NCBI GenBank assembly: GCA_947472885.1
Contig: CANJBX010000038.1
Coordinates: forward strand, 1-34,465
Direction: 5' to 3'
DNA length: 34,465 nt
Source of the DNA: Hyphomicrobiaceae bacterium
GTDB lineage: Bacteria > Pseudomonadota > Alphaproteobacteria > Rhizobiales > Xanthobacteraceae
Part shown: piece by piece, positions 16,606-30,213 of the stretch
Layout of the letters: each line of letters begins with the position of its first letter
Position numbering within the stretch: the stretch's first letter is position 1
The notes under the pieces: model-generated
Seen by the model: the letters and a program-made list of their open reading frames with translations, nothing else
What the model was told of the DNA's origin: nothing
Databases searched by the model: none
Program-made: the position numbers and the translations under genes

Positions 16606-17257
16606 GCTTCTTGGTGCCGCGCGTATCGACCTTCGGCTTTTCGGCCTTCGGTGCCGCGTCGTCAGCCTTCTTGGCAGCCTTCTTCGGCTTGTCGCCTTCG
16701 GCCGGAGCCGCAGCTTCAACAGCCTTCGGCTTGTCGCCGCGGGCTTCGGCGGCAGCACGCTGCGCGTTCTTGCCGCGCGGCTCTTTGACTTCCTTGGTCT
16801 TCGCGAGAATCTTGACCGAACCGCCGGCCTTCTCGACGGCGGCAATCGCCGACTTCGAAGCGCCGTGAACCGAGATCGTCACCTTCGACTTGATTTCGCC
16901 ATTGCCGAGCAGCCGGACGCCATCGCGGGCGCGGCGCAGCAGGCCGACATTGACCATCATGGCGGCATCGAGTTCAGCGCCGGCCTTGAGCTTGCCGGAG
17001 TCGATCGCCTTCTGGATGTTGCCGACGTTCACTTCGCCGAGATCGAGCGCGAAAATGTTGTTAAAGCCGCGCTTCGGCAGACGACGATGCAACGGCATCT
17101 GGCCGCCTTCGAAGCCCTTAATGCGCACGCCCGAACGCGCGGTCTGGCCCTTGCCGCCACGGCCACCGGTCTTGCCCGCGCCCGAACCGATGCCGCGGCC
17201 GATGCGGAAGCGAGCCTTGCGTGCTCCCGGGCGGTCGGCGATTTCGTTGAGCTTCAT
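16595..17257 (-). CDS. rplO: 50S ribosomal protein L15 with extended charged C-terminal tail
   Basis: Residues 1-153 are a complete L15, a late-assembly protein of the large subunit: [20 protein letters not shown], then the Gly-rich [19 protein letters not shown] and the [18 protein letters not shown] core. The family is usually 145-160 residues long. Here about 67 more residues (154-220) follow, rich in Lys, Ala, Glu, Asp and Pro (for example [20 protein letters not shown]), probably disordered. The tail is in frame and keeps a regular codon pattern, so it looks like a lineage extension rather than read-through. It lies 56 bases after rpmD and is separated from secY by 164 bases. Confidence 0.96.
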   Translation of the reverse strand: MKLNEIADRPGARKARFRIGRGIGSGAGKTGGRGGKGQTARSGVRIKGFEGGQMPLHRRLPKRGFNNIFALDLGEVNVGNIQKAIDSGKLKAGAELDAAMMVNVGLLRRARDGVRLLGNGEIKSKVTISVHGASKSAIAAVEKAGGSVKILAKTKEVKEPRGKNAQRAAAEARGDKPKAVEAAAPAEGDKPKKAAKKADDAAPKAEKPKVDTRGTKKPKA

Positions 17258-17313
17258 TGCGCTCTCCTTAAACTTTCAACACGCCATCGGACCTTTGCCG
17301 ACGGCGATAAAGA

Positions 17314-17508
17314 TTACTTCTTGTCTTCGACGACGCGAACGAGATGCTGAACCTTGGCGATCATGCCGCGGGTCGAAGGCGTATCGACGAGTTCCGACAC
17401 GCGGTTCATGCGATTGAGGCCGAGGCCAATCAACGTTTCGCGCTGCGAGTGATGACGGCGCAGCGGGCTGCCGATCTGCTCAACTTTGACGGTTTTCTTA
17501 GCAGCCAT
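17314..17508 (-). CDS. rpmD: 50S ribosomal protein L30
   Basis: A 64-residue L30. Recognised from [20 protein letters not shown], the [13 protein letters not shown] motif and the [12 protein letters not shown] helix. L30 binds 23S rRNA in the large subunit and is one of the small dispensable-in-some-lineages proteins. The length is normal. It sits between rpsE (22 bases) and rplO (56 bases), the usual spc-operon order. Confidence 0.96.
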   Translation of the reverse strand: MAAKKTVKVEQIGSPLRRHHSQRETLIGLGLNRMNRVSELVDTPSTRGMIAKVQHLVRVVEDKK

Positions 17509-17530
17509 AGCTTGCTCCCAGACCTAACTA

Positions 17531-18097
17531 TTAATCCGCCATCTGCTCGACATCGCCACCTGGGCGGCGCGCCTGCAGCGTGGACACCTTGACGTTGCGA
17601 CGTGCAGCGACGGAACGCGGCGAATCCTGATGCTTGAGCGCATCGAAGGTCGCACGCACCATGTTGTACGGGTTCGAAGAACCGATCGACTTGGCGACCA
17701 CGTCCTGCATACCCAGCGTTTCGAACACAGCGCGCATCGGGCCACCTGCGATGATGCCGGTACCAGCCGGCGCCGCACGCAGATAAACCTTGCCCGCGCC
17801 GTGACGGCCGCGGACGTCGTGATGCAGCGTGCGGCCTTCGCGCAGCGGAATGCGGAAAAGGTTACGCTTCGCAGCTTCAGTCGCCTTGCGGATAGCTTCC
17901 GGCACTTCGCGCGCCTTGCCGTGACCAAAGCCAACACGGCCCTTCTGGTCGCCGACGATGACGAGCGCCGCAAAGCCGAAGCGCTTGCCGCCCTTTACGA
18001 CCTTTGCGACGCGGTTGATGTGGACGAGTTTATCAATGAACTCGTCGCGCTCTTCCCGGTCACGGCCTTTTTCGCGTTCACGCGGTGGACGTCCCAT
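17531..18097 (-). CDS. rpsE: 30S ribosomal protein S5
   Basis: A 188-residue S5, which lines the mRNA entry channel and influences decoding fidelity. Recognised from [37 protein letters not shown] and [13 protein letters not shown]. The short N-terminus rich in Arg and Glu ([16 protein letters not shown]) is typical for Bradyrhizobium relatives. The loop region where spectinomycin resistance mutations occur looks ordinary. It is 16 bases after rplR and 22 before rpmD. Confidence 0.97.
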   Translation of the reverse strand: MGRPPREREKGRDREERDEFIDKLVHINRVAKVVKGGKRFGFAALVIVGDQKGRVGFGHGKAREVPEAIRKATEAAKRNLFRIPLREGRTLHHDVRGRHGAGKVYLRAAPAGTGIIAGGPMRAVFETLGMQDVVAKSIGSSNPYNMVRATFDALKHQDSPRSVAARRNVKVSTLQARRPGGDVEQMAD

Positions 18098-18113
18098 AAT
18101 CTGTTCCTGTCCT

Positions 18114-18476
18114 CTAGAACTTCAATCCGCCCTCACGGGCGGCATCGGCGAGCGCTTTGACTCGGCCGTGATAGCGATAGGCGCCGCGGTCGAACACGAC
18201 CTCGGAAATACCCTTGGCGGTGGCGCGTTCGGCGAGCTTCTTGCCGACGGACTGAGCGGCGGCAACGTCAGCGCCGGTCTTGAGCGAGGTACGCAGATCC
18301 TTCTCCATCGAAGAGGCAGAAGCGAGCGTCTCGCCTTTGCGGTCGTCGATGAGCTGAGCATAGATGTGCTTCGAAGACCGGAACACGGAAAGGCGCGCGC
18401 GGCCCTTTGCCGTGGCCTTGACGGCCTTGCGGACGCGGCCTTGACGCCGCGCAGTAGTTTTGTCGAGCTTTGGCAT
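18114..18476 (-). CDS. rplR: 50S ribosomal protein L18
   Basis: A 120-residue L18, the main 5S rRNA-binding protein of the central protuberance together with L5 and L25. Recognised from [37 protein letters not shown] and the C-terminal [20 protein letters not shown] signature. The length is normal. It follows rplF by 11 bases and precedes rpsE by 16. Confidence 0.97.
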   Translation of the reverse strand: MPKLDKTTARRQGRVRKAVKATAKGRARLSVFRSSKHIYAQLIDDRKGETLASASSMEKDLRTSLKTGADVAAAQSVGKKLAERATAKGISEVVFDRGAYRYHGRVKALADAAREGGLKF

Positions 18477-18487
18477 CTAACCCACCA

Positions 18488-19021
18488 TCACTTCTTCTTG
18501 CCTTCCTTGCGGAAGATGAATTCGCCGGCGTACTTCACGCCCTTGCCCTTATACGGTTCCGGCCCGCGGAACGCGCGGATCTCGGCAGCCACCTGGCCGA
18601 CACGCTGCTTGTCGGTGCCGGTGATGACGATTTCGGTCGGCTTCGGCGTCACGATCGCGATCCCTTCCGGGATCGGATAGACGACGTCGTGGCTATAGCC
18701 GAGCGCGAGCTGCAGATTCTTGCCCTGCACGGCCGCACGATAGCCAACGCCGTTGATTTCGAGCTTGTCTTCGAAACCCTTGGTAACGCCGGTCATGAGA
18801 TTCGAAACCAGCGTACGCGAGGTGCCCCACATGGAGCGTGCGCGCTTGGTTTCGGAACGCGGATCGACCTTGATCGAACCGTTTTCCATCTTGACCGTGA
18901 TCTCATCGGGCACGACGAACTGAAGCGCGCCCTTCGGACCCTTCACCTTGACCGTCTGGCCTTCAACCGAAGCCGTGACGCCCGAGGGAACCGGGACCGC
19001 TTTTTTTCCAATACGCGACAT
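18488..19021 (-). CDS. rplF: 50S ribosomal protein L6
   Basis: A 177-residue L6, located at the base of the L7/L12 stalk near the factor-binding site. It begins [20 protein letters not shown] and ends with the family signature [19 protein letters not shown]. The start at 19021 has AGAGGG about 6 bases upstream; the longer frame to 19069 overlaps rpsH and is not conserved. Order and spacing (13 bases after rpsH) are standard for the spc operon. Confidence 0.97.
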   Translation of the reverse strand: MSRIGKKAVPVPSGVTASVEGQTVKVKGPKGALQFVVPDEITVKMENGSIKVDPRSETKRARSMWGTSRTLVSNLMTGVTKGFEDKLEINGVGYRAAVQGKNLQLALGYSHDVVYPIPEGIAIVTPKPTEIVITGTDKQRVGQVAAEIRAFRGPEPYKGKGVKYAGEFIFRKEGKKK

Positions 19022-19034
19022 TATCCCTCTCCGA

Positions 19035-19430
19035 TCAGAACACTGTGAAAAGGATTTCGCCGCCAACATTGGCGTCGCGAGCTTCGTGGTCCGCCATCAC
19101 GCCCTTCGGCGTGGAAAGAATGGCGACGCCAAGGCCGTTGTTAATGCGCGGCAGATTCTTGACCGACGCATAGACGCGGCGGCCCGGCTTCGAGACACGC
19201 GAAATCTCGCGAATAACCGGAGCGCCTTCGAAATACTTGAGTTCGATCTCCAGCTCCGAACGGCCTTCCTTCTCTACGCTGGCGTAGCCGCGGATGTAGC
19301 CTTCGGTCTTCAGCACTTCGAGCACGCGCTCACGCAGATGCGAGCCAGGCGTCGAAACCTTAGACTTCTTGCGTTCCTGCGCATTGCGGATACGCGTAAT
19401 CAGATCGCTGATTGGATCATTGACAGCCAT
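19035..19430 (-). CDS. rpsH: 30S ribosomal protein S8
   Basis: A 131-residue S8, a primary 16S rRNA binder of the platform. Recognised from [20 protein letters not shown], the [15 protein letters not shown] segment and the C-terminal [19 protein letters not shown] signature. In E. coli S8 represses the spc operon by binding near rplE; no obvious copy of that site was identified here by eye. Normal length, 15 bases after rpsN. Confidence 0.97.
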   Translation of the reverse strand: MAVNDPISDLITRIRNAQERKKSKVSTPGSHLRERVLEVLKTEGYIRGYASVEKEGRSELEIELKYFEGAPVIREISRVSKPGRRVYASVKNLPRINNGLGVAILSTPKGVMADHEARDANVGGEILFTVF

Positions 19431-19445
19431 ATTCTCGATCCTTCC

Positions 19446-19751
19446 TTACCAGCTCGACTTGACGAGGCCGGGAACAAGCCCCTTCGAACCAAGCTCGCGC
19501 ATCGCAATACGGCTCATCTTGAACTTGCGATAATATGCGCGCGGACGGCCGGTGACTTCGCAGCGGTTACGGATACGAACAGGCGACGAGTTGCGGGGCA
19601 TCTCGGCGAGCTTGAGGGTCGCGGCAAAGCGCTCCTCGAGTGGCTTCGATTTGTCCTTGGCAATCGCCTTCAGGCGCGCACGGCGGGGGCCGAGGGCCTT
19701 GGACATCTTGCGCCGCTTCTCGTTCTTCTCAATCGAACTCTTCTTAGCCAT
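19446..19751 (-). CDS. rpsN: 30S ribosomal protein S14 (zinc-independent form)
   Basis: A 101-residue S14, a small-subunit head protein. Recognised from [15 protein letters not shown] and the C-terminal [20 protein letters not shown]. It is the longer form: only one cysteine is present, so there is no CxxC-CxxC zinc site, as is usual for proteobacteria. The gene is 43 bases after rplE and 15 before rpsH, the spc-operon order. Confidence 0.97.
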   Translation of the reverse strand: MAKKSSIEKNEKRRKMSKALGPRRARLKAIAKDKSKPLEERFAATLKLAEMPRNSSPVRIRNRCEVTGRPRAYYRKFKMSRIAMRELGSKGLVPGLVKSSW

Positions 19752-19794
19752 TCAAGTCTCCATATGATCCGCGTCTAAGGCCGCTCTTCGCGCC

Positions 19795-20355
19795 TTACTG
19801 CCGGAACGGGAAGTTGAAAGCCGTCAGCAGTGCGCGCGCTTCGTCGTCAGTCTTCGCGGTCGTGCAGACGGTAATGTCCATGCCCCAGATATCGGTGACC
19901 TTGTCGTAGTCGATTTCCGGGAAAACGATGTGTTCCTTGATGCCGAACGTATAGTTGCCGCCGCCATCAAAGCTCTTGGGATTCAGGCCGCGGAAATCTC
20001 GCACGCGCGGCAGCGCGACGTTGATCAGGCGGTCGATGAACTCATACATGCGAGCCTTGCGCAGCGTGACCTTGCAGCCGATGGCCTGGTTTTCACGCAG
20101 CTTGTAGGTCGCAATCGACTTGCGAGCGATGGTGACGACCGGCTTCTGGCCGGCAATCATTGCGAGTTCGCTAGCGGCGTTCTCGACCTTCTTGCGGTCG
20201 CTGACGCCTTCGCCAATGCCCATGTTGAGCGACACCTTATCGAGTGTCGGCACCTGGAACTTGTTGGAATAGCCGAACTGTTCAATCAGCTTCTTGCTGA
20301 TTTCCTGTTCGTACTGCGCCTGCAGGCGCGTGGTCTGGGCGGAAGTATTAGCCAT
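19795..20355 (-). CDS. rplE: 50S ribosomal protein L5
   Basis: A 186-residue L5, which binds 5S rRNA and contacts P-site tRNA from the central protuberance. Recognised from [33 protein letters not shown]-like [17 protein letters not shown], and [21 protein letters not shown] place the start at 20355 ([12 protein letters not shown]): the longer frame runs antigenically implausible residues back through rplX. This ATG lies inside the last codons of rplX, an 8-base overlap that implies coupled translation. Confidence 0.97.
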   Translation of the reverse strand: MANTSAQTTRLQAQYEQEISKKLIEQFGYSNKFQVPTLDKVSLNMGIGEGVSDRKKVENAASELAMIAGQKPVVTIARKSIATYKLRENQAIGCKVTLRKARMYEFIDRLINVALPRVRDFRGLNPKSFDGGGNYTFGIKEHIVFPEIDYDKVTDIWGMDITVCTTAKTDDEARALLTAFNFPFRQ

Positions 20356-20665
20356 CGATCTCGGCTCCCGAACGCTTGGCAACGCGCACGCGCGTACCAT
20401 CCTTCTGAATCTTGAAGCCGATACGCGTCGCCTTGCCGTCCTTGGGATCGGCAAAAGCGATGTTGGACAGGTGGATCGGCCCTTCCTTAGAGACGATGCC
20501 GCCTTCCTGCGTCTGCGACTGTTTCTGGTGGCGCTTCACGAGGTTGACGCCGCGCACCAGCGCAACGCCCGCACTCGGACGCACTTCAATCACTTCACCC
20601 GACCGGCCCTTGTCGCGGCCAGTCAGCACGACAACCTTGTCGCCCTTGCGGATCTTCGCAGCCAT
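20348..20665 (-). CDS. rplX: 50S ribosomal protein L24
   Basis: A 105-residue L24, an assembly-initiator protein of the large subunit. It starts [20 protein letters not shown], the KOW motif, and continues [20 protein letters not shown]. The ATG at 20665 shares its A with the rplN stop (TGATG) and has GGAGG 7 bases upstream; a GTG one codon earlier is less likely. The 3' end overlaps rplE by 8 bases. This is the usual rplN-rplX-rplE arrangement. Confidence 0.97.
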   Translation of the reverse strand: MAAKIRKGDKVVVLTGRDKGRSGEVIEVRPSAGVALVRGVNLVKRHQKQSQTQEGGIVSKEGPIHLSNIAFADPKDGKATRIGFKIQKDGTRVRVAKRSGAEIDG

Positions 20666-21033
20666 CACAGCACCTCCGGGGCGAGCGACATGATTTTCAT
20701 ATGGTTCTTGGCGCGCAGCTCGCGCGGCACAGGTCCGAAGATACGCGTGCCGACCGGCTCCATCTGCGTGGTGATGAGAACGGCGGCGTTACGGTCAAAG
20801 CGGATCACCGAGCCGTCGGCGCGGTGAATATCCTTGGCGATACGAACCACAACCGCCTTCATCACGTCGCCCTTCTTCACGCGGCCGCGCGGAATTGCTT
20901 CCTTCACGGACACGACGATGACGTCGCCGATGGTGGCGTACCTGCGCTTCGAACCGCCGAGCACCTTGATGCACATGACGCGGCGCGCGCCGGAATTATC
21001 GGCAACGTCCAGGTTAGTTTGCATCTGGATCAT
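20665..21033 (-). CDS. rplN: 50S ribosomal protein L14
   Basis: A 122-residue L14, which sits at the subunit interface and forms bridges with 16S rRNA. Recognised from its start [20 protein letters not shown] and the ending [20 protein letters not shown]. Full length and strongly conserved. It is 47 bases after rpsQ, and its stop overlaps the rplX start by one base. Confidence 0.98.
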   Translation of the reverse strand: MIQMQTNLDVADNSGARRVMCIKVLGGSKRRYATIGDVIVVSVKEAIPRGRVKKGDVMKAVVVRIAKDIHRADGSVIRFDRNAAVLITTQMEPVGTRIFGPVPRELRAKNHMKIMSLAPEVL

Positions 21034-21080
21034 AGTGAACCTCTTTAACTTCTAAACTTCGCCGCTTGCGCGGCGCGTAA

Positions 21081-21347
21081 TTACTTCGACTTCTCAGCGA
21101 CAGGCTTGCCGTGCTTCTCGCCGCGCACCACGATCCAGCGCTTGAGCTTGGAAATCGGGCGGTGCTCTTCGATCCACACGACGTCACCGACGCCGTATTC
21201 GTTGTTCTCATCATGCGCGTAATACTTCTTCGTATTACGAACGGTCTTCTTCAGAACCGGGTGGGTAAAGCGGCGTTCGACACGAACAACCACCGTCTTC
21301 GCTTGGGTGTTGCTGACGACGGCGCCCTGCAGCATACGCTTTGGCAT
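21081..21347 (-). CDS. rpsQ: 30S ribosomal protein S17
   Basis: An 88-residue S17, a primary 16S rRNA binder of the small-subunit body. Recognised from [40 protein letters not shown] and the [11 protein letters not shown] segment. The length is normal for alphaproteobacteria. It is 10 bases after rpmC and 47 before rplN. Confidence 0.97.
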   Translation of the reverse strand: MPKRMLQGAVVSNTQAKTVVVRVERRFTHPVLKKTVRNTKKYYAHDENNEYGVGDVVWIEEHRPISKLKRWIVVRGEKHGKPVAEKSK

Positions 21348-21357
21348 TTCGGGCTCC

Positions 21358-21567
21358 TTACTTCGATTTCTTGTCGGTCGTGCGCTTACCCTGCGCGACC
21401 GTCTTGATACGGGCGATGTCGCGGCGAATGACGCGCGAACGGGACGTGTTCTCGAGCTGACTCGTGGCCCGCTGAAAGCGCAGGTTGAACTGCTCCTTCT
21501 TGAGCTTGATCAATTCGTCATCGAGCTGGTCGATAGTCATGACCCGGAGATCTTCTGCCTTGGCCAT
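21358..21567 (-). CDS. rpmC: 50S ribosomal protein L29
   Basis: A 69-residue L29, which lies near the exit tunnel and helps dock signal recognition particle and trigger factor. Recognised from [20 protein letters not shown] and the [20 protein letters not shown] helix. Two starts are possible: ATG 21573, which shares a base with the rplP stop (TAATG), and ATG 21567, better spaced (8 bases) from GGAG. I give the second, but the first would add only Met-Asn. The C-terminus is the basic TTDKKSK. Confidence 0.95.
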   Translation of the reverse strand: MAKAEDLRVMTIDQLDDELIKLKKEQFNLRFQRATSQLENTSRSRVIRRDIARIKTVAQGKRTTDKKSK

Positions 21568-21572
21568 ATTCA

Positions 21573-21986
21573 TTACTCCGCAATGCGCTCTACGAAGCGC
21601 GTCTTGATCGGCAGCTTGGCGGCCGCAAGCGTCAGCGCTTCTTTCGCGACCTGAGTGGTCACGCCGTCGATCTCAAAAATCACGCGGCCCGGCTTGACGC
21701 GGGCCACCCAGAATTCCGGCGCGCCCTTGCCCGAGCCCATGCGGACTTCCGCGGGCTTCTTGGACACCGGCACATCCGGGTAAACGCGAATCCAGACACG
21801 GCCGACGCGCTTCATGTGACGCGTCAACGCGCGGCGAGCCGCTTCGATCTGGCGCGCGGTAACGCGCTCAGGCTCCATCGCCTTCAGGCCGAACTGGCCG
21901 AAGTCGAGGCTATTCGCGCTCGTCGCCAGCCCCTTGATGCGGCCCTTGTGCGCTTTGCGAAACTTTGTCCGCGCCGGTTGCAGCAT
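21573..21986 (-). CDS. rplP: 50S ribosomal protein L16
   Basis: A 137-residue L16, a late-assembly protein near the A site and 5S rRNA. Recognised from [19 protein letters not shown], the [20 protein letters not shown] segment and the conserved [19 protein letters not shown]. The length is normal. It is 33 bases after rpsC, and its stop touches the rpmC start. Confidence 0.98.
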   Translation of the reverse strand: MLQPARTKFRKAHKGRIKGLATSANSLDFGQFGLKAMEPERVTARQIEAARRALTRHMKRVGRVWIRVYPDVPVSKKPAEVRMGSGKGAPEFWVARVKPGRVIFEIDGVTTQVAKEALTLAAAKLPIKTRFVERIAE

Positions 21987-22019
21987 GACACTAAACCTCT
22001 TTCAAATTCTCTTTTGGCC

Positions 22020-22724
22020 TTAGCCGCGGTCCGAACGCGGACGGCCGCCGCCAGCTTCGGCTTCGCCGAGCTTCTTGTCCTGTGCCATCGGATCGTGCTC
22101 CATGATCTCGCCCTTGAAGAGCCAGACCTTGACGCCGCAGGTGCCATAGGTGGTGAACGCGGTGGCAACGCCGTAGTCGATGTCTGCGCGCAACGTATGC
22201 AGCGGCACGCGGCCTTCGCGATACCATTCGATACGTGCGATTTCGGCGCCGCCGAGACGGCCCGAGCAGTTGATACGAATGCCGTCGGCGCCGAGACGCA
22301 TCGCCGACTGAACGGCGCGCTTCATGGCGCGGCGGAACGCAACGCGGCGCTCAAGCTGCTGCGCAATCGATTCCGCGACCAGGGTCGCATCGAGTTCTGG
22401 CTTGCGGATTTCGACGATATTGATGACGACATCGCTGTCGGTCTGCTTGGCAACCTGCTTGCGCAGCTTCTCGATGTCCGCGCCCTTCTTGCCGATCACG
22501 ACGCCCGGACGGGCCGAGTGAATGGTAACGCGGCACTTCTTGTGCGGGCGCTCGATGATGATGCGCGAGACAGCAGCCTGCTTAAGCTCCTTCGAGAGAT
22601 CCTTGCGGATCGCCATGTCCTCATGCAGCAGCTTGCCGTAATCGTTCTTGCCCGCGAACCAGCGCGAGTCCCAAGTACGGTTGATGCCGAGGCGCAGGCC
22701 GATCGGATTGACCTTCTGACCCAT
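22020..22724 (-). CDS. rpsC: 30S ribosomal protein S3
   Basis: A 234-residue S3, which forms the mRNA entry with S4 and S5 and contributes to mRNA unwinding. Recognised from [20 protein letters not shown], the KH-domain GxxG region [14 protein letters not shown], and the [20 protein letters not shown] core. It ends with GGRPRSDRG. Normal length. It follows rplV by 11 bases and precedes rplP by 33. Confidence 0.98.
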   Translation of the reverse strand: MGQKVNPIGLRLGINRTWDSRWFAGKNDYGKLLHEDMAIRKDLSKELKQAAVSRIIIERPHKKCRVTIHSARPGVVIGKKGADIEKLRKQVAKQTDSDVVINIVEIRKPELDATLVAESIAQQLERRVAFRRAMKRAVQSAMRLGADGIRINCSGRLGGAEIARIEWYREGRVPLHTLRADIDYGVATAFTTYGTCGVKVWLFKGEIMEHDPMAQDKKLGEAEAGGGRPRSDRG

Positions 22725-22735
22725 GAACTTCTCTC

Positions 22736-23122
22736 CTACGCTGCAGCTGCAGCTTCGACTTCACGAACAACGATCGTGAGGTGCGAAAACGGTTTGTTGA
22801 TGCCGCTGGCGCGGCCGCGAGCACGCGCGTGGAAGCGCTTGATCACGATGGACTTGCCGACGTGGGCCTCGGCGACGACCAGATCGTCAACGTCGAGGTC
22901 GTGGTTGTTTTCGGCGTTAGCAATCGCGGACTCGAGGCACTTGCGCACGTCGAGCGCGATGCGCTTGCGCGAGAACTCGAGATCGGCAAGCGCGGTCGCG
23001 ACCTTCTTGCCGCGGATCATCTGGGCGACCAGGTTGAGCTTCTGAGGGCTCACCCGTATCACACGGCTGACCGCCTTGGCTTCATGTTCGCCGAGTGCGC
23101 GTGGGTGTTTCTTTTTGCTCAT
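22736..23122 (-). CDS. rplV: 50S ribosomal protein L22
   Basis: A 128-residue L22, whose loop lines the nascent-peptide exit tunnel. Recognised from [20 protein letters not shown] and the C-terminal [20 protein letters not shown]. The start at 23122 ([16 protein letters not shown]) follows GAGG and is 14 bases after rpsS; the longer frame to 23323 only runs antisense-like residues through rpsS. Normal length, no deletion in the beta-hairpin loop linked to macrolide resistance. Confidence 0.97.
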   Translation of the reverse strand: MSKKKHPRALGEHEAKAVSRVIRVSPQKLNLVAQMIRGKKVATALADLEFSRKRIALDVRKCLESAIANAENNHDLDVDDLVVAEAHVGKSIVIKRFHARARGRASGINKPFSHLTIVVREVEAAAAA

Positions 23123-23136
23123 TACATCAACCTCGA

Positions 23137-23421
23137 TCAGGCCCCGGTCCGGTTGGCTTTGCGATCCGCGGAGTGGCCGTAGAACGTGCGGGTGGGCGAG
23201 AATTCGCCGAGCTTGTGGCCGACCATTTCCTCGTTGACGAGGACCGGAACATGCTTGTGGCCGTTGTAGACGCCGAACGTGACACCAACGAACTGCGGCA
23301 AGATCGTCGAGCGTCGGCTCCACGTCTTGATGACATCGCGGCGACCCGACGAACGCGCGGCTTCTGCCTTCTTAAGCAGATAACCGTCAACGAACGGACC
23401 CTTCCATACCGAGCGCGACAT
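23137..23421 (-). CDS. rpsS: 30S ribosomal protein S19
   Basis: A 94-residue S19, partner of S13 in the small-subunit head. Recognised from [37 protein letters not shown], and the C-terminal [20 protein letters not shown] signature. The length is normal. It lies 12 bases after rplB and 14 before rplV. Confidence 0.97.
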   Translation of the reverse strand: MSRSVWKGPFVDGYLLKKAEAARSSGRRDVIKTWSRRSTILPQFVGVTFGVYNGHKHVPVLVNEEMVGHKLGEFSPTRTFYGHSADRKANRTGA

Positions 23422-23433
23422 ATCGACCTCGCC

Positions 23434-24270
23434 TTACTTCTTCTTCCGCACGTGGCGGCTTGCAATGATGAACTTCGTGGTGCGCTTGTTGGTGCGCGTC
23501 TTCTTGCCCTTGGTCGGCTTGCCCCATGGGGTAACCGGATGACGGCCACCCGAGGAGCGGCCTTCGCCGCCGCCGAGCGGATGATCGACCGGGTTCATGG
23601 ATACGCCGCGGTTATGCGGACGACGACCCATCCAGCGCTTGCGGCCGGCCTTGCCGATCGAGACGTTCATGTTGTCGGGGTTCGACACCGCACCAACCGT
23701 CGCCATGCAGCGGCCGTGAATGAGGCGCTGTTCGCCCGAGTTCAGGCGCATGATGACGTAGTCCTGGTCGCGGCCGACGATCTGCGTGTAGGTGCCAGCC
23801 GAACGTGCGAGCTGGCCGCCCTTGCCGATCTTCATCTCGACGTTGTGGACGATGGTGCCGACCGGCATGTTGCCGAGCGGCATTGCATTGCCCGGCTTCA
23901 CGTCGACGTATTCGCCGGAGACGACGGTGTCACCTGCGGCCAGACGCTGCGGCGCCAGAATGTAGTTCAGCTCACCATCGGGATACTTGATGAGCGCGAT
24001 GAAGCCCGTGCGGTTCGGATCGTACTCGATCCGCTCAACCGTTGCCGGCTGGTCGAACTTGCGGCGCTTGAAGTCTACCGTGCGCAGCGCCTTCTTGTGG
24101 CCGCCGCCGCGGAAACGCACCGTGATACGGCCGTTGTTGTTGCGGCCGCCGGTCGAGTGCTTGCCTTCGGTCAACGTCTTGACCGGCGCGCCCTTGTAGA
24201 GGCCCGAGCGATCAATCAGGACGAGCTGGCGCTGGCCAGGAGTCGTCGGTTTGAATTTTTTAAGTGCCAT
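23434..24270 (-). CDS. rplB: 50S ribosomal protein L2
   Basis: A 278-residue L2, essential for subunit association and close to the peptidyl transferase centre. Recognised from [40 protein letters not shown] and the C-terminal block [20 protein letters not shown]. The functionally important His of VDH (His230 here, His229 of mature E. coli L2) is kept. The second His of the usual HPH is Leu232, a substitution worth checking against close relatives. The length is normal; 11 bases after rplW. Confidence 0.98.
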   Translation of the reverse strand: MALKKFKPTTPGQRQLVLIDRSGLYKGAPVKTLTEGKHSTGGRNNNGRITVRFRGGGHKKALRTVDFKRRKFDQPATVERIEYDPNRTGFIALIKYPDGELNYILAPQRLAAGDTVVSGEYVDVKPGNAMPLGNMPVGTIVHNVEMKIGKGGQLARSAGTYTQIVGRDQDYVIMRLNSGEQRLIHGRCMATVGAVSNPDNMNVSIGKAGRKRWMGRRPHNRGVSMNPVDHPLGGGEGRSSGGRHPVTPWGKPTKGKKTRTNKRTTKFIIASRHVRKKK

Positions 24271-24281
24271 GCGACTGCGCC

Positions 24282-24581
24282 TTACAATCCGGTGGTCACA
24301 TCGATGCGGTGACCTTCTTCGAGGGTCACGATCGCGCGTTTGACGTCAGACTGAATGCCGCGCGACCCGCGCGACATCTTGAGCTTGCCCTTGCGGACGA
24401 GCGTGTTGACCTTCTTGACCTTCACGTCGAACAGCTTTTCGACGGCTTCCTTGATCTGCGGCTTGGTAGCGGTCCGCGAGACCTTGAAGACGACCTGGTT
24501 CTGCTCGGACGCTATCGTCGCCTTTTCGGTGATGACCGGCGAGAGGATGACGTCGTAGTGGCGAGGAGAGCTGCTGCTCAT
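24282..24581 (-). CDS. rplW: 50S ribosomal protein L23
   Basis: A 99-residue L23, the exit-tunnel rim protein that docks trigger factor and signal recognition particle. Recognised from [40 protein letters not shown] and the [14 protein letters not shown] segment. The ATG overlaps the rplD stop as ATGA (4 bases), implying coupled translation. Normal length; 11 bases before rplB. Confidence 0.97.
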   Translation of the reverse strand: MSSSSPRHYDVILSPVITEKATIASEQNQVVFKVSRTATKPQIKEAVEKLFDVKVKKVNTLVRKGKLKMSRGSRGIQSDVKRAIVTLEEGHRIDVTTGL

Positions 24582-25198
24582 TTGAAGCGCGCCTCCAGCG
24601 CATCGATTGCATCCTTGGTCAGCACGAGTTTGTGCCGGCGCAGGATGTCATAGACGTTGATGCCCTGGATCGGCAGGACATCGACATTCGGGATGCCGCG
24701 AGCGGCGAGCCGGAAGTTGTCCTCGATCTCTGCGCCGCCAATGATCAGCACATTGTCGAAGCCGAGCTTGGTGAAGCGGTCGCGGAGCGCCTTGGTCTTG
24801 CCATCGGAACCCGAGATCGCATCGACGAGGAAAATGCCGCCGTCCTTGGCCTTGGCCGAGAGCGCGTGACGCAGCGCAAGTGCGCGCACCTTCTTGGGAA
24901 GATCGTGCGCGTGGCTGCGCGGGGTCGGGCCGAACGAACGGCCGCCGCCACGGAACAGGTTGACGCGCGCAGAACCGTGACGGGCAGAACCCGTACCCTT
25001 CTGCTTGTACATCTTCTTGCCGGTACGCCAGACTTCGGCGCGGTTCTTGACGTCGTGGGTGCCGCGCTGGCGCTTGGCGAGCTGCCAGTTGACGCAACGC
25101 TGGATCAGGTCCTGACGCGGATCGAGACCGAAAATCTCGTCCGAGAGCTTGACCGAGCCGGCCTCCTTGCCGTCGAGGGTGGTGACTTTCATTTCCAT
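24578..25198 (-). CDS. rplD: 50S ribosomal protein L4
   Basis: A 206-residue L4, whose loop lines the exit tunnel; in E. coli it also represses the S10 operon, which is not testable here. Recognised from the [20 protein letters not shown] segment, [20 protein letters not shown], and the late [21 protein letters not shown] chose ATG 25198 ([10 protein letters not shown]), one base after the rplC stop with GAGGG upstream; ATG 25192 would shorten it by two residues. The 3' end overlaps rplW by 4 bases. Confidence 0.97.
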   Translation of the reverse strand: MEMKVTTLDGKEAGSVKLSDEIFGLDPRQDLIQRCVNWQLAKRQRGTHDVKNRAEVWRTGKKMYKQKGTGSARHGSARVNLFRGGGRSFGPTPRSHAHDLPKKVRALALRHALSAKAKDGGIFLVDAISGSDGKTKALRDRFTKLGFDNVLIIGGAEIEDNFRLAARGIPNVDVLPIQGINVYDILRRHKLVLTKDAIDALEARFK

Positions 25199-25199
25199 G

Positions 25200-25934
25200 T
25201 TATGCGCCCTCGCCCTGCTGTGCTTCGGCCGCTGGTGCAGCCGGCGCATCGGTCGATGCCGCTTCACGGAACTTGCCTGGCTTCGGCGCATCCTTCGGAA
25301 GCGCCTTCTTCACGGCGTCGCGCACCCGAATCCAGCCGCCCTTGGCGCCAGGAACGGCGCCTTCGACAAAGATCAAGCCGCGCTCGACATCGGTCTGGAC
25401 GACCTTGAGGTTGAGCGTGGTGATGCGATCGACACCCATGTGGCCAGGCATCTTCTTGTTCTTGAAGGTCTTGCCCGGATCCTGACGGCCGCCGGTCGAA
25501 CCGATCGAACGATGCGAAACCGAAACACCGTGGGTGGCGCGAAGACCGCCGAAATTCCAGCGCTTCAAGCCGCCGGCGAAACCCTTACCGATCGAGGTGC
25601 CCGTCACATCGACGAACTGGCCTGCGATGAAATGGTCCGCGGTGATTTCAGCGCCGACCGGGATCAACGCGTCTTCGCTGACGCGGAATTCCTGGACTTC
25701 GCGCTTCGGCTCGACCTTCGACACGGCAAAGTGGCCGCGCTCGGACTTGCTGATGGTGCGCGCGCGGCGCGTACCTGAACCAAGCTGGAGCGCGACATAA
25801 CCGTTCGCGTCCTTGGTGCGGTGGCTCAAGACCTGACAATTGCTCAACTTCAGCACAGTTACAGGTACATGTTCGCCGGTCTCGGTAAAGACCCGCATCA
25901 TGCCCATCTTCTGTGCGATCACGCCGGAACGCAT
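25200..25934 (-). CDS. rplC: 50S ribosomal protein L3
   Basis: A 244-residue L3, an assembly initiator reaching the peptidyl transferase centre. Recognised from [40 protein letters not shown] and the [20 protein letters not shown] block containing the usual site of Gln methylation. About 20 residues of Ala/Pro-rich tail ([19 protein letters not shown]) follow the conserved core. 24 bases after rpsJ, one base before rplD. Confidence 0.98.
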   Translation of the reverse strand: MRSGVIAQKMGMMRVFTETGEHVPVTVLKLSNCQVLSHRTKDANGYVALQLGSGTRRARTISKSERGHFAVSKVEPKREVQEFRVSEDALIPVGAEITADHFIAGQFVDVTGTSIGKGFAGGLKRWNFGGLRATHGVSVSHRSIGSTGGRQDPGKTFKNKKMPGHMGVDRITTLNLKVVQTDVERGLIFVEGAVPGAKGGWIRVRDAVKKALPKDAPKPGKFREAASTDAPAAPAAEAQQGEGA

Positions 25935-25958
25935 CGGAATGTTCCCTTTTCTCGCCGA

Positions 25959-26267
25959 CTAGAGTTTGATTTCGACGTCAACGCCGGCCGCAAGGTCGAG
26001 CTTCATCAAAGCATCGACGGTCTGCGGCGTGGGGTCGACAATGTCGAGCAAACGCTTGTGGGTGCGCATTTCAAACTGTTCGCGGCTTTTCTTGTCGATA
26101 TGCGGCGAACGGTTGACGGTGAATTTTTCGATCTTGGTCGGCAGCGGAATTGGGCCGCGAACCTGCGCACCAGTCCGCTTTGCGGTCGCCACGATTTCGC
26201 GTGTCGACGCATCGAGGATGCGGTGGTCGTAGGCCTTAAGCCGGATGCGTATGTTCTGGCCGTTCAT
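25959..26267 (-). CDS. rpsJ: 30S ribosomal protein S10 (NusE)
   Basis: A 102-residue S10, a small-subunit head protein that also acts as NusE in transcription antitermination. Recognised from [40 protein letters not shown] and the [20 protein letters not shown] block. Start 26267 ([10 protein letters not shown]) follows GGAGAGG; the longer frame to 26309 is not conserved. It is 108 bases after tuf, the widest gap between the str and S10 parts, where I see no convincing promoter or terminator. Confidence 0.98.
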   Translation of the reverse strand: MNGQNIRIRLKAYDHRILDASTREIVATAKRTGAQVRGPIPLPTKIEKFTVNRSPHIDKKSREQFEMRTHKRLLDIVDPTPQTVDALMKLDLAAGVDVEIKL

Positions 26268-26375
26268 TTCTCTGCCTCTCCCCATCGTACCCGGTCGAAT
26301 ACCAGGCACTCGGGACTAACTAGATCGTCCGAAAAGAGCCGATGACAGGGGCGAACCCCGGCCATGCAGTCTCAA

Positions 26376-27566
<1,191 letters not shown>

Positions 27567-27611
27567 CGGATATCTCCGTTCCAGTTATTCGAGTGAGTGA
27601 ATTGATTGGGA

Positions 27612-29690
<2,079 letters not shown>

Positions 29691-29724
29691 AACTATTCCT
29701 TGCGTCCGTTTTTTCTACGACGCC

Positions 29725-30213
<489 letters not shown>

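Noticed and set aside
22736-23323. Longer N-terminal extensions offered by open frames for rplV, rplE (to 20454), rplF (to 19069), rpsJ (to 26309), secY (to 16508), the protease (to 10425) and rarA (to 8917).
   Set aside because: The added residues are unconserved, overlap upstream genes or pass their ribosome binding sites; the internal starts have better signals and family-like beginnings.
26348-26359. GGGG-TTCG-CCCC mini-hairpin (minus strand) shortly before the end of the tuf-rpsJ spacer start, a possible terminator or tRNA T-arm.
   Set aside because: It lies upstream of nothing tRNA-like, the stem is only 4 bp, there is no T-run, and it sits within the spacer next to the tuf stop without further structure.
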